Shown here piece after piece: positions 1 through 8,941 of a DNA stretch of 64,000 nt. The notes under the pieces are model-generated. The model was not told the origin of the DNA, ran no database searches, and saw only the letters and a list, made by a program, of their open reading frames with translations. The translations under genes were made by a program, and so were the position numbers. Position 1 is the stretch's first letter, and each line of letters opens with the position of its first letter. The DNA is from Alistipes sp. (GTDB taxonomy: Bacteria; Bacteroidota; Bacteroidia; Bacteroidales; Rikenellaceae): NCBI RefSeq assembly GCF_020026455.1, contig NZ_JAHHQJ010000018.1, positions 7,414-71,413 on the forward strand, in the 5' to 3' direction.

Positions 1-941
1 TTGCCATGTGCTGCCATTTCGAGGACTATCTCTCGGGGGCGATCAAGAAGCACGAGCTGACGCGTCCCGACAAGGAGGAGGACCGCATGATCCACGTCCG
101 TAACCAGAAGGCCAACATCGAACCGGTGTTCTTCGCCTATCCCGACCATGCCGAGATCGACGCCATCGTCGCCGACGTGGTGAAGAACAACGCCCCGGAG
201 TACGATTTCACGGCCGCCGACGGCTTCGGACACCAGTTGTGGGTGATCCGCGACCGGAAGACCAACGACCGCATCACGGAGATTTTCGCGGGCATCCCGG
301 CGCTGTACGTCGCCGACGGACACCACCGCACGGCCGCCGCTGCGCGCGTGGGACAGGAGTGCCGCGCCAATAACCCGAAGCACACGGGTTGCGAGGAGTA
401 CTGCTATTTCCTGGCCGTGACCTTCCCGGCGGGCCAGCTCCGCATCATCGACTACAACCGTGTGGTGAAGGATCTGAACGGACTGACGTCCGCGGAACTG
501 CTCGAGAAACTGAAGGAGTCGTTCACGGTCGAGGACAAGGGGACGGAGGAGTACCGCCCCGCGGCACTGCACAACTTCTCGATGTACCTCGATGGCCGCT
601 GGTACAGCCTGACGGCCAAGCCGGGCACCTATGACGACAACGACCCGATCGGGGTGCTGGACGTCACGGTGCTGTCGAACCTGGTGCTGGACCGGATCCT
701 GGACATCAAGGATCTGCGCACCTCGAAGCGGATCGACTTCGTGGGCGGAATCCGCGGTCTGGGCGAGCTGAAGCGCCGTGTGGACAGCGGGGAGATGAAG
801 GCGGCCTTCGCCCTCTACCCCGTCTCGATGCAGCAGCTGATCAACATTGCCGACACGGGTAACATCATGCCGCCGAAGACCACGTGGTTTGAACCCAAAC
901 TGCGGTCGGGGGTGGTGATCCACTCGTTCGACGAAAAATAG
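1..941 (+). CDS. DUF1015 family protein, 5' end cut by window edge
   Basis: The reading frame is open from base 3 and ends with TAG at 939-941. The first ATG (base 6) is probably internal, because only about 312 codons remain of a family that usually has 400-420 residues; roughly 100 N-terminal residues lie outside the window. The sequence, including a VADGHHRTAAAA motif near residue 100 of the visible part, is recognisable as DUF1015, a conserved protein often encoded next to serC-serA in Bacteroidota (family knowledge). Its biochemical function is not established. A strong intrinsic terminator follows directly, so this is the last gene of its transcript. Confidence 0.85.
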   Translation, partial: AMCCHFEDYLSGAIKKHELTRPDKEEDRMIHVRNQKANIEPVFFAYPDHAEIDAIVADVVKNNAPEYDFTAADGFGHQLWVIRDRKTNDRITEIFAGIPALYVADGHHRTAAAARVGQECRANNPKHTGCEEYCYFLAVTFPAGQLRIIDYNRVVKDLNGLTSAELLEKLKESFTVEDKGTEEYRPAALHNFSMYLDGRWYSLTAKPGTYDDNDPIGVLDVTVLSNLVLDRILDIKDLRTSKRIDFVGGIRGLGELKRRVDSGEMKAAFALYPVSMQQLINIADTGNIMPPKTTWFEPKLRSGVVIHSFDEK

Positions 942-947
942 CCGACA

Positions 948-977
948 GGGCCGCCCGAAAAGGCGGCTCTTTTTTTG
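948..977 (+). terminator. Intrinsic terminator after the DUF1015 gene
   Basis: A 6-bp stem GCCGCC (950-955) / GGCGGC (962-967) with loop CGAAAA is followed by a T-rich run, starting 7 nt after the stop codon. Confidence 0.85.
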
Positions 978-1008
978 CGAGAGGGCCCGCAAGGGGGCAG
1001 CAAAGGGG

Positions 1009-1162
1009 GCGAGGAGGTCAGCGAGAGAGGCCAGCGAGGAGGTCAGCGAGAGAGGACCAGCGAGAGAGGCCAGCGAGGAGGTCGGTGAGGAGGTCGGTGA
1101 GAGGGTGCCAGCGAGAGGGTGCCAGCGAGAGGGGCGAGGAGGTCTGCGTGAGAACCAGCGGG
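1009..1162. repeat. Degenerate 12-14 nt purine-rich tandem repeat
   Basis: About twelve imperfect copies of a unit like GCGAGGAGGTCA or GCGAGAGAGGCCA run head to tail between the DUF1015 terminator and the kor promoter. The frames that stay open across it, on both strands, simply translate the repeat and are not credible genes. Related units occur on the opposite strand around 26833-26903. The rest of this 540-base gap (1163-1440) is GC-rich and shows no gene. Confidence 0.7.
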
Positions 1163-1443
1163 GGAACCATTGGAAAGCCTGCGGAAAATCTGCGGAGATC
1201 CTGCGAGGTCCGGGGCCTTTCTGGAGCCTTTCCGGGGCCGGATTGCTGGAATTGTTCCGCGCGGGTCCGCGGTTCCGGCGTGCGGGGTGAATACTCTGGA
1301 GATTCCGGTCCGAATGGCCGATGACAGCAAACGGTTTTGTATGCAGGAGGTTCGCTCGGGGACATGCGGATTTTTCTGCTTTTTGTTTGTCGTTTCTGTC
1401 GAAAGAAATATTGCATTCCGAAGCGTTTTCTCCGATTATTTTG

Positions 1444-1451
1444 TATATTTG
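1444..1451 (+). promoter_or_regulatory. Bacteroidota -7 box for the kor operon
   Basis: TATATTTG matches the Bacteroidota -7 consensus TAnnTTTG and lies about 30 nt upstream of the korD start. No clean TTTG -33 element is visible at the canonical spacing. Confidence 0.55.
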
Positions 1452-1481
1452 TAAGCAACTTAACAATACAATACAGGCGTT

Positions 1482-1709
1482 ATGGCAAAAATCAAAGGAA
1501 CAATCGTTGTCGACAAGGAGCGATGCAAGGGGTGCGGGGTCTGTGCGTCCGCCTGCCCGTGCAGCGTGCTGGCCTTGTCGGCTGAGGTCAACAGCAAGGG
1601 GTATCCCGTTGCGTGGATGGTCAATCCCGATGCCTGCACGGGCTGCGCCTCCTGCGCGGTGATTTGTCCGGATAGCTGCATTACGGTTTATCGTCAAAAA
1701 TTCGAGTAG
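1482..1709 (+). CDS. korD: 2-oxoacid:ferredoxin oxidoreductase, delta (2x4Fe-4S) subunit
   Basis: This 75-residue ferredoxin-like subunit holds two CxxCxxCxxxCP motifs (Cys15/18/21/25 and Cys52/55/58/62), enough for two 4Fe-4S clusters that pass electrons from the TPP site to ferredoxin. It is the first gene of a four-gene operon with the order delta, alpha, beta, gamma, typical of KorDABC/Vor enzymes in anaerobes. The next start is 3 nt past its stop. From sequence alone the preferred substrate (2-oxoglutarate or branched-chain 2-oxoacids) cannot be decided. Confidence 0.9.
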   Translation: MAKIKGTIVVDKERCKGCGVCASACPCSVLALSAEVNSKGYPVAWMVNPDACTGCASCAVICPDSCITVYRQKFE

Positions 1710-1712
1710 GCT

Positions 1713-2807
1713 ATGGCAGAGAATGAAGTGAAACTGATGAAAGGCAACGAAGTGATCGCCCATGCGGCCATTCGCTACGGTTGCGACGGATATTTCGGAT
1801 ACCCCATCACTCCGCAGTCGGAGGTGATGGAGACCCTCATGGAACTCAAACCGTGGGAGACAACGGGCATGGTCGTTTTGCAGGCCGAGTCGGAGATCTC
1901 CTCGATCAACATGGTCTACGGAGGCGCATCGGTCGGAAAACGGGTGATGACCTCCTCGTCCAGCCCCGGCATCAGCCTGATGGCCGAGGGGTTGAGCTAC
2001 CTGGCAGGCGCCGAGCTGCCCTGCCTGATCGTCAACTGCCAGCGCGGCGGCCCGGGATTGGGTACGATCCAGCCTTCGCAGGGCGACTATTTCCAGGCCT
2101 GCAAGGGCGGCGGCCACGGCGATTTCCACATGATCGTGCTGGCTCCCAATTCGGTGCAGGAGATGCACGACCTGGTGTTCGAGGGTTTCGACCTCGCGTT
2201 CAAATACCGCAATCCGGCGTTGATCCTCGCCGACGGTGCCATCGGTCAGATGATGGAAAAGGTGGTGCTCGCGCCCCAGCGTCCACGTAAGACCGACGAG
2301 GAACTGAAGGCCGAATGCGGCTCGTGGGCCGCGCAGGGCAAGCCGGCCGATCGGCCGCGCAACATCGTGACCTCGCTCGAATTGCAGTCGGAGAAGATGG
2401 AGGTCATCAACAAGCGGCTGCAGGAGAAATACAAGGCCATGGAAGAGAACGAGGTGCGTTACGAAGCCATCGAGTGCGACGATGCCGACTATGTCATCGT
2501 GGCTTTCGGCTCGTCGGCCCGCATCTGCTCGGCGACGGTCGAAATGGCCCGTGCCGAGGGGCTGAAAGTCGGCCTGCTGCGTCCGATCACCCTCTACCCT
2601 TTCCCCAAGAAGCAGCTTGCCGAGATGGCCGCACGGGGTGTCAAGGGATTCCTCTCGGCGGAACTCAACGCCGGGCAGATGGTCGAGGACGTGCGGCTGG
2701 CCGTCAACGGCATGGCTCCGGTCGAGCATTACGGGCGTCAGGGCGGCATGATGTTCAATCCGGACGAAGTGCTTGCCGCGCTCAAGGACAAACTGATTAA
2801 AAAGTAG
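1713..2807 (+). CDS. korA: 2-oxoacid:ferredoxin oxidoreductase, alpha subunit
   Basis: This 364-residue alpha subunit carries the pyrimidine-binding fold of the thiamine-diphosphate oxidoreductases. The early motif YFGYPITPQSEVMETL is characteristic, and the C-terminal third resembles the transketolase-C-like domain (YVIVAFGSSARI). With the beta subunit it forms the TPP site that decarboxylates a 2-oxoacid to an acyl-CoA while reducing ferredoxin. Its length matches KorA/VorB. In anaerobic Bacteroidota the enzyme can supply succinyl-CoA or process branched-chain 2-oxoacids; the exact substrate is inferred, not seen. Confidence 0.92.
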   Translation: MAENEVKLMKGNEVIAHAAIRYGCDGYFGYPITPQSEVMETLMELKPWETTGMVVLQAESEISSINMVYGGASVGKRVMTSSSSPGISLMAEGLSYLAGAELPCLIVNCQRGGPGLGTIQPSQGDYFQACKGGGHGDFHMIVLAPNSVQEMHDLVFEGFDLAFKYRNPALILADGAIGQMMEKVVLAPQRPRKTDEELKAECGSWAAQGKPADRPRNIVTSLELQSEKMEVINKRLQEKYKAMEENEVRYEAIECDDADYVIVAFGSSARICSATVEMARAEGLKVGLLRPITLYPFPKKQLAEMAARGVKGFLSAELNAGQMVEDVRLAVNGMAPVEHYGRQGGMMFNPDEVLAALKDKLIKK

Positions 2808-2813
2808 AAGACG

Positions 2814-3581
2814 ATGGCAGAGGTTGAAATCAAAAAGGAGAATCTGGTTTACGCAAAACCGAAACTCATCACCGATAACGTCATGCACTACTGCCCCGGT
2901 TGCAGCCACGGCACGGTGCATAAACTCATTGCCGAGGTCATCGAGGAGATGGGACTCGGCGCGAAGACCGTGGGCATTTCGCCCGTGGGCTGCTCGGTGT
3001 TCGCCTACAACTATATCGACATCGACTGGATCGAGGCGGCGCACGGGCGTGCGCTGGCCGTCGCTACGGGAGTGAAGCGGCTTTGCCCGCAGAATCTGGT
3101 CTTCACCTATCAGGGTGACGGCGACCTGTCGGCCATCGGCACGGCGGAGTCGATCCATGCGGCGGCGCGCGGCGAGAATGTCGTGGCCATCTACATCAAC
3201 AATGCGATCTACGGCATGACCGGCGGACAGATGGCTCCGACGACCCTCGTGGGCATGAAGACCGCGACGACCCCCTACGGGCGCGATCCGCGGCTGAACG
3301 GCTATCCCTACAAGATTGCCGAGATGATGGCCCACCTCGAGGGTGCGACCTACATCACGCGGCAGAGCGTGCATACGGCGGCCAATGTGCGCAAGTGCAA
3401 AAAGGCGATCCGCAAGGCGTTTGAGAATTCGATGGCCGGCAACGGTTTTTCGCTCGTGGAGGTCGTCTCGACCTGCAACAGCGGCTGGAAACTTTCGCCC
3501 GTGGCTTCGAACCAGTGGCTTGCCGACAACATGCTGCCCTTCTATCCGCTGGGCGACATTAAAGATGTTAAAAAAGAGTAA
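2814..3581 (+). CDS. korB: 2-oxoacid:ferredoxin oxidoreductase, beta (TPP) subunit
   Basis: The 255-residue beta subunit binds the diphosphate and Mg2+ of thiamine diphosphate. Residues 101-104 are the GDGD core, followed by NNAIYGMTGGQM (129-140), the usual TPP-binding signature. The early CPGC pair (Cys27, Cys30) and Cys60 are typical of the family and may relate to a cluster or thiols near the active site. It starts 6 nt after korA and is followed by korC after 4 nt, so the subunits are co-translated. Confidence 0.93.
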   Translation: MAEVEIKKENLVYAKPKLITDNVMHYCPGCSHGTVHKLIAEVIEEMGLGAKTVGISPVGCSVFAYNYIDIDWIEAAHGRALAVATGVKRLCPQNLVFTYQGDGDLSAIGTAESIHAAARGENVVAIYINNAIYGMTGGQMAPTTLVGMKTATTPYGRDPRLNGYPYKIAEMMAHLEGATYITRQSVHTAANVRKCKKAIRKAFENSMAGNGFSLVEVVSTCNSGWKLSPVASNQWLADNMLPFYPLGDIKDVKKE

Positions 3582-3585
3582 CGCT

Positions 3586-4131
3586 ATGAAAGAGACGTTG
3601 ATAATTGCAGGATTCGGAGGACAGGGCGTCCTCTCGATGGGTAAGATTCTGGCTTACTCGGGGGTGATGCAGGACTTCGAGGTGACGTGGATGCCCTCCT
3701 ACGGTCCCGAGATGCGCGGCGGCACGGCCAATGTGACGGTGATTCTTTCCGACAGGAAGATTTCGTCGCCTATCGCCCATGAATTCGACACGGCGATCAT
3801 TCTCAACCAGCAGTCGATGGAGAAATTCGAGCCGATGGTCAAGCCGGGCGGCGTGCTGATCTACGACACGAACGGCATCACGCGGCATCCCGTGCGCAAG
3901 GACATCGAAGTCTATGCGATCGACGCCACGGCCGAGTGTGCGAAGATGGGTCAGGCCAAACTCTTCAACACGATGATTCTGGGCGGTTACCTCAAGGTGC
4001 GCCCGGTCGTTTCGATGGAGAACGTGATGGTGGGTCTGAAGAAGTCGCTTCCCGAGCGGGCCTGGAAGATGCTTCCGGCCAATGAGGAGGCCATCCGCCA
4101 CGGCGGAGGGATCATCCGCAAGGTGCGTTGA
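3586..4131 (+). CDS. korC: 2-oxoacid:ferredoxin oxidoreductase, gamma subunit
   Basis: The ATG at 3586, 4 nt after the korB stop, opens a 181-residue protein beginning MKETLIIAGFGGQGVLSMG. That glycine-rich N-terminus is diagnostic for the gamma subunit of 2-oxoacid:ferredoxin oxidoreductases (POR_N/gamma fold, CoA-binding region). The frame is open further upstream inside korB, but that part is the shadow of korB. It completes the korDABC set; a strong hairpin follows 20 nt downstream. Confidence 0.92.
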   Translation: MKETLIIAGFGGQGVLSMGKILAYSGVMQDFEVTWMPSYGPEMRGGTANVTVILSDRKISSPIAHEFDTAIILNQQSMEKFEPMVKPGGVLIYDTNGITRHPVRKDIEVYAIDATAECAKMGQAKLFNTMILGGYLKVRPVVSMENVMVGLKKSLPERAWKMLPANEEAIRHGGGIIRKVR

Positions 4132-4149
4132 TCCTGCGGAATGAGAGTT

Positions 4150-4188
4150 GCAACGCCCGGCTTTTCGGCCGGGCGTTGCTGTGTTTTT
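4150..4188 (+). terminator. Intrinsic terminator of the kor operon
   Basis: A perfect 10-bp stem CAACGCCCGG (4151-4160) / CCGGGCGTTG (4169-4178) with an 8-nt loop is followed by CTGTGTTTTTT. Confidence 0.85.
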
Positions 4189-4457
4189 TGGGGGGCGGGC
4201 ATTCTTGCTGTTCCTGACTTCCCGATTTCCCGATTTTCCGACTTTGGGCTGAAGGCCGATCCGGGAGAATTTGGATTCCGTGATGGCTCCGGCCACAGCA
4301 GCAATGCCCCCATCCGGGTATGTCCGGTAGATTGATGACCGATACGGTGTTGAAACGGTGGATTGTGGGCCGGCAAAGACTCCGGTCCCGGAGAACGAAC
4401 TCCGGCCGGGCATCGACTTTGCATGTTCGGGTATGAACTTTTAAAAAACTCCGCTTT
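4189..4457. other. Intergenic region without a gene
   Basis: Between the kor terminator and the peroxiredoxin start no coding frame is convincing. Around 4217-4241 there is a short run of near-identical 8-nt units (TTCCCGAT-like). No clear TAnnTTTG promoter for the downstream gene was found. Confidence 0.5.
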
Positions 4458-5150
4458 ATGGAAAGGAACGAACAGCAGATGCCGCGGCTCGGCGAGCCGG
4501 TTCCGGCATTCGAGGCCATGACCACCAGAGGAAAGATCCGCTTTCCGGACGATTACCGGGGCAAATGGGTGATTCTTTTCAGCCACCCTGCCGATTTCAC
4601 CCCGATCTGCACCACCGAGATACTCACCTTCGGGGCACGTAGCGAGGAGTTTCGGGCGTTGAACTGCGAACTGGTCGGTCTGTCGGTGGACAGCCGCAAC
4701 AGCCATATCGCATGGCTCAGGACCATCCGCGAGAAGATCGAGTACAAGGGCATGAAGGATGTGAGGGTCGGCTTCCCGATCATCGACGACGTTTCGATGC
4801 GGGTGGCGTCGCTCTACGGCATGATCCAGCCCGGCGAGAGCCGGACTGCCGCCGTGCGTGCCGTCTTCTTCGTCGACCCGAAGGGCGTGCTGCGGGCGAT
4901 GATCTACTATCCGCTGGCCCTGGGCCGCAACATCGACGAGATCAGGCGGGTCTTGGTGGGTTTGCAGACCATCGATGCCTTCGGCGTCGCGCTGCCCGCC
5001 GACTGGCGTCCGGGCGACGAGGTGATTGTGCCGATGACGGGCGACGAGCAGGAGGAGATTCCCGAAGGGGCCAGGTGCTACGACTGGTTCTTCTGCACCA
5101 GGCCGCTTCCGAAGGAGGAGATCGGACGGAAACTCGGCGAAACGGTCTGA
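4458..5150 (+). CDS. Peroxiredoxin, Prx6/archaeal-type AhpC/TSA family
   Basis: This 230-residue protein reduces peroxides through a peroxidatic cysteine. The motif HPADFTPICTTE places that residue at Cys51, within the PxxxTxxC signature. The long C-terminal arm ending YDWFFCTRPLP is typical of Prx6-like and archaeal enzymes and carries a second cysteine that could resolve the sulfenic acid. It is a single gene flanked by a terminator on each side. The expected role is cytosolic defence against H2O2 in an anaerobe; the electron donor cannot be told from the sequence. Confidence 0.92.
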   Translation: MERNEQQMPRLGEPVPAFEAMTTRGKIRFPDDYRGKWVILFSHPADFTPICTTEILTFGARSEEFRALNCELVGLSVDSRNSHIAWLRTIREKIEYKGMKDVRVGFPIIDDVSMRVASLYGMIQPGESRTAAVRAVFFVDPKGVLRAMIYYPLALGRNIDEIRRVLVGLQTIDAFGVALPADWRPGDEVIVPMTGDEQEEIPEGARCYDWFFCTRPLPKEEIGRKLGETV

Positions 5151-5182
5151 CCCCTCCCCTCGCCTCCCCCGCCGTGCGAAAC

Positions 5183-5215
5183 GAAAGAGGCCTCCCCGCG
5201 GGGAAGCCTCTTTTG
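5183..5215. terminator. Bidirectional terminator between peroxiredoxin and fmt
   Basis: The inverted repeat AAAGAGGCCTCCCC / GGGGAAGCCTCTTTT (about 5184-5214) has an A-run on its left and a T-run on its right, so it can stop transcripts from both converging genes. Confidence 0.8.
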
Positions 5216-5265
5216 TCGTATCTGTTCGCTTGGCTGCAATCCGGGACGGATCGACCCGCGCCATG

Positions 5266-6237
5266 CTATTCCCCGAAGCGGTATTGCTGTACGTCGCGCC
5301 ACCCGAGGAGCAGTTCGCGCACCGCGAGCCGTTTTTTGCCCGCAATTTGCAGCTCCCCGAGGACGATCCATCCGTCGGCACATGCCACGCGGATGAAGGT
5401 CCTTCCGTCGCTTTGGAGCGTGCCGCACCTTTGTCCGTGGGCCCCGGGCTCGAACGACGCCGCAAAAATCTTGGCACTCGACACCTCGCCGTCGCTCTCG
5501 CGCTGCATCCCGGTCCACGCCGCCGGATAGGGCGACAGTCCGCGGACGAAGTCCACGATCTCGCGCCCCGGTTTGCCCCAATCGATCCGGCAGTCCTCCT
5601 TGAAGATCTTCGGTGCCGGGCGCAGCGTCGTCTCGTCGATGTGCTGCTGCTCCGTGGGGCGGATCTCCCCCGCCGCAATGCGGTCGACGGTTTCGACTAC
5701 GAGCGACGTTCCGGTTGTCATCAGCTTGTCGTAGAGCGTGCCGACGTTGTCTTCCGCAAGAATCGGAACCCGTATCTGCCCGATGATGCAGCCCTTGTCG
5801 ATCTCGTGGTTCAGGAAGAAGGTGGTGACACCCGTCTCGGTCTCGCCGTTGATGATCGCCCAGTTGATCGGCGCAGCCCCGCGGTATTGGGGCAGCAGCG
5901 AGGCGTGGAGGTTGAAGGTTCCCAGCCGCGGCATGGCCCAGACAACCTCGGGGAGCATGCGGAAGGCGATCACGATGCCCAGGTCGGGCTGCAGCGCCCT
6001 GATGGCCTCGATAAACTCCGGGGCTTTCAGCTTTTCGGGCTGCAGGATCGGGAGGCCCAGTTCCAGAGCTTCGGTTTTCACCTCGCTTTGGTGGAGTTTC
6101 TGCCCGCGTCCGGCGGGTCTGTCGGGTGAAGTCACCACACCCACGACGTTGTAGCCGCCGGCGACGAGCGCCCGCAGCGACGGCACGGCGAATTCGGGCG
6201 TGCCCATGAATACGATGCGAAGGTCCTTGGCGTTCAT
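5266..6237 (-). CDS. fmt: Methionyl-tRNA formyltransferase
   Basis: The 323-residue enzyme transfers a formyl group from 10-formyl-THF to Met-tRNA(fMet) for initiation. The N-terminal formyltransferase domain opens with IVFMGTPEFAVPSL, and residues 111-128 carry HASLLPQYRGAAPINWAI with the catalytic Asn109/His111 and, further on, Asp147 in NHEIDKG. A C-terminal OB-like domain completes the normal length. It starts 3 nt after ribBA and is the last gene of the leftward operon, ending before a bidirectional terminator. Confidence 0.95.
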   Translation of the reverse strand: MNAKDLRIVFMGTPEFAVPSLRALVAGGYNVVGVVTSPDRPAGRGQKLHQSEVKTEALELGLPILQPEKLKAPEFIEAIRALQPDLGIVIAFRMLPEVVWAMPRLGTFNLHASLLPQYRGAAPINWAIINGETETGVTTFFLNHEIDKGCIIGQIRVPILAEDNVGTLYDKLMTTGTSLVVETVDRIAAGEIRPTEQQHIDETTLRPAPKIFKEDCRIDWGKPGREIVDFVRGLSPYPAAWTGMQRESDGEVSSAKIFAASFEPGAHGQRCGTLQSDGRTFIRVACADGWIVLGELQIAGKKRLAVRELLLGWRDVQQYRFGE

Positions 6238-6240
6238 GCG

Positions 6241-7464
6241 TTATCGCTTTTCCAGACCCAGCGTGTGGTGCATGCGCTCCTGCTTGGTCTCCAGATAGTG
6301 TGCGTTGTAGGGGTTCGGGGCGATGACGATGGGCACGATCTCGTCGATGCAAAGCCCATATCCCTCCAGCCCGGCCCGCTTGAGCGGGTTGTTGGTCATC
6401 AGCCGCATGTGGCGGATGCCCAGTTCGCGGATGATGCTGGCACCCACACCGTAGTCGCGCTCGTCGGCCTTGAAGCCCAGCTTGAGGTTGGCGTCCACCG
6501 TGTCGAGACCCTCGTCCTGCAATTTGTAGGCGTGGATTTTGTTGCACAGCCCGATGCCGCGCCCCTCTTGATTGAGGTAGACGACGGCACCCCGGCCCTC
6601 GCGGTTGATCATCTCCATGGCCTTGTGGAGCTGCTCGCCGCAGTCGCAGCGGTACGAGCCGAAGATGTCGCCCGTGGCGCACGACGAATGCACGCGCACC
6701 AGCACCGGATCCCCTTCGCTCCACTCCCCTTTCGTCAGGGCCACATGCTCCACGCCGTTGGATTTCTGGCGGAACGGCGTGATCTGAAATTCGCCCCACT
6801 CCGTGGGCAGGGGGACCGTCACACCCTTTTCGATGATCGACTCCTCCCGGAGCCGGTAGGCGATCAGCGAGGCGATCGAGATGATTTTCAGGTCGAATTT
6901 CCCGGCGATCTCCAGCAGCTGCGGCAGGCGGGCCATCGTGCCGTCCTCGTTCATGATCTCGATCAGCGCGCCGGCGGGCTGCAATCCGGCCAGACGGGCC
7001 AGGTCGATGGCAGCCTCGGTGTGTCCCGGGCGGCGCAGAACGCCCTTGTCGCGCGCACGCAGGGGATTGATATGTCCCGGGCGGCCCAGGTCGGAGGCTT
7101 TCGTTTCGGGGTCGGCCAGCGCGCGGATCGTCGCGGCGCGGTCGTGGATCGAGACACCCGTGGTGCAGCCGTTGCCCAGCAGGTCGACCGTCACGGTGAA
7201 GGGAGTGCCCAGCAACGAGGTGTTGTTCTCCTCCATCATCCTGAGACCCAGTTCTTCGCACCGTTTCTCCGACAGCGGGGCGCACAGCACGCCGCGGCCC
7301 TCCTTGAGCATGAAGTTCACGATTTCGGGCGTGATCTTCTCCGCCGCGACGATGAAGTCTCCCTCGTTCTCGCGCTCCTCGTCGTCCACGACGATGACGG
7401 GTTTGCCGATGCGGAAGTCCTCGATGACCTCCTCTACGCTATTGAGCACAGTCTCTTTTGCCAT
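6241..7464 (-). CDS. ribBA: Bifunctional DHBP synthase / GTP cyclohydrolase II
   Basis: This 407-residue fusion catalyses two entry steps of riboflavin synthesis. The N-terminal RibB half has DDEERENEGD (residues 27-36), the acidic metal- and substrate-binding loop of 3,4-dihydroxy-2-butanone-4-phosphate synthase. The C-terminal RibA half has the zinc site Cys262/Cys273/Cys275 in SCATGDIFGSYRCDCGEQL. Both halves look intact. Its start lies 26 bp inside the end of the upstream LptF/G gene, so the two are translationally coupled. No FMN-riboswitch-like leader is visible, as expected for an internal operon gene. Confidence 0.95.
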   Translation of the reverse strand: MAKETVLNSVEEVIEDFRIGKPVIVVDDEERENEGDFIVAAEKITPEIVNFMLKEGRGVLCAPLSEKRCEELGLRMMEENNTSLLGTPFTVTVDLLGNGCTTGVSIHDRAATIRALADPETKASDLGRPGHINPLRARDKGVLRRPGHTEAAIDLARLAGLQPAGALIEIMNEDGTMARLPQLLEIAGKFDLKIISIASLIAYRLREESIIEKGVTVPLPTEWGEFQITPFRQKSNGVEHVALTKGEWSEGDPVLVRVHSSCATGDIFGSYRCDCGEQLHKAMEMINREGRGAVVYLNQEGRGIGLCNKIHAYKLQDEGLDTVDANLKLGFKADERDYGVGASIIRELGIRHMRLMTNNPLKRAGLEGYGLCIDEIVPIVIAPNPYNAHYLETKQERMHHTLGLEKR

Positions 7465-8941
7465 TTCGTTTGAGTTTTATTGCTTTCGTCAGTTTCTTGA
7501 TTTTCGGAACCAGTTTTTCCCTCAGCGCCTTGGCCTTCGTGGCATACCACTCCGTGTCGAGCAGCGACGAGTCGTTGGTGGCCTTGTAGGTGAGGTATAT
7601 GGCTATCGGCGTGAGGATGAAGGTCGAGAGCCACATGCCGTAGACGGCGTCCCAATTACCCTCTTTGGCCAGTTTTTCGCCCGAGAGGCTGATCATGTAG
7701 TAGATCACGAAGAAGATCACCGACACCACCACCGGAAGTCCCAGACCGCCCTTGCGGATAATGGCGCCCAGCGGCGCACCGATCAGGAAGAAGATCAGGA
7801 TCGAGACCGGAAGCGACATCTTCTTGTGCCACTCGACCTTCGAGCGGTAGAGCTGGTTGAGCGCCTCCTTGGCTGTCGATTCGTCGAACGCGAACATGTT
7901 GCGCGAACTCTTGGCCAGCATCCTCGCCTGGTTCCAGACACGTTCGCGTTCGCGCGTGGGCAGCATGAGGGCCGAATCCGCCGCCAGCAGGTCGCTGAAG
8001 CCCCGCTTGTCCACCTGCAGGCTGTCGGGCAGCGGCAGCACGGTGTTGTCGCGGACGAAAATCTGCTCTTTCAGCAGCGGTTCGTAGGAGGTCGTCGTGG
8101 CGGAGTTGACCTTGATCTCCAGCGAGTCGATGTCGTGCTGCAATTCGTTGATGTTCTTGGTCTGGCTGCTCGTGAACAGGTCGGCGTCGGTGCGTCCCAT
8201 GGCGAATCCCGACATGGGAATCACCTGTTTCTGCAGGTCGAAGGTGTGGTGGCGCAGGCTGCTCTTGGTGAACCACTGGCTGTTGCGGGTCTGTTCGTAG
8301 GTCTCGCCGTGGAAGAGCGTCACCAGCAGGTATTTCTTGTCGTCCGACAGGCGGATATAGCCCGAGTCGGCCACAATGGTGTTCATGTTGCCGTTGGTGG
8401 CGCGGTTGTCGTAGATCAGCACGTCGTGCAGCAGGTGGGTGTCGGGCTCCTGGTGGCTCACGCGGATCGACATGTTGTCGATGCCGTTGAAGAACAGCCC
8501 GTCCTGGAATTCGAGGGCCTGTTTCTGTTGTCGGATGTCGTAGAGGGTGCTGAAGAGCTTCTTGTTGGCGTTCGGCACGAGGTTGTTGCCGATGAAGAAA
8601 CTGCCGACGGCGACCAGGCTCACCAGGACGATCAGCGGCTTGGTGATCTGAACCAGCGACATGCCCGCCGATTTCATGGCCAGCAGTTCGTAGTTTTCGC
8701 CCAGGTTGCCCATGGTCATGATCGCCGCCAGCAACATCGAGAGCGGCAATCCCATCGGGATCATGTTGGCCATGAAATAGGTCATCAGTTCGATGATGAT
8801 GCCGGCGCTCAGTCCCTTGCCCACCAGCTCGTCGATGTAGCGCCACACGATGTTCATCATCAGTACGAACATGACGATGAAGAACGTGAGGACCATCGGG
8901 CCGAGGTAGGATTTCAGAACGAGTCTGTGAATGGTTTTCAT
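7439..8941 (-). CDS. LptF/LptG family permease (YjgP/YjgQ)
   Basis: The protein is 500 residues long, with two hydrophobic segments after KSYLGPMVLTFFIVMFVLMM, a third near residues 100-125, a large hydrophilic middle part (about 130-390) and three C-terminal membrane segments. This is the layout of LptF/LptG, the permease subunits that with LptB move lipopolysaccharide from inner membrane to the Lpt bridge; Bacteroidota members have a longer periplasmic domain than E. coli. LptF and LptG cannot be told apart here. It overlaps its upstream neighbour by 4 nt and ribBA by 26 nt. Confidence 0.85.
   Translation of the reverse strand: MKTIHRLVLKSYLGPMVLTFFIVMFVLMMNIVWRYIDELVGKGLSAGIIIELMTYFMANMIPMGLPLSMLLAAIMTMGNLGENYELLAMKSAGMSLVQITKPLIVLVSLVAVGSFFIGNNLVPNANKKLFSTLYDIRQQKQALEFQDGLFFNGIDNMSIRVSHQEPDTHLLHDVLIYDNRATNGNMNTIVADSGYIRLSDDKKYLLVTLFHGETYEQTRNSQWFTKSSLRHHTFDLQKQVIPMSGFAMGRTDADLFTSSQTKNINELQHDIDSLEIKVNSATTTSYEPLLKEQIFVRDNTVLPLPDSLQVDKRGFSDLLAADSALMLPTRERERVWNQARMLAKSSRNMFAFDESTAKEALNQLYRSKVEWHKKMSLPVSILIFFLIGAPLGAIIRKGGLGLPVVVSVIFFVIYYMISLSGEKLAKEGNWDAVYGMWLSTFILTPIAIYLTYKATNDSSLLDTEWYATKAKALREKLVPKIKKLTKAIKLKRNGKRDCAQ

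Noticed and set aside
1018..1458. Minus-strand frame of 146 codons over the purine-rich repeats
   Set aside because: Its C-terminal part is only the translation of the degenerate 12-nt repeat (LLAGLSR-like), and no ribosome binding site or homology supports it.
3987..7285. Long minus-strand frames of 563 and 735 codons across the peroxiredoxin-fmt-ribBA region
   Set aside because: They are antisense or out-of-frame shadows of recognised genes in GC-rich DNA, with Arg/Pro/Gly-rich translations and no homology.
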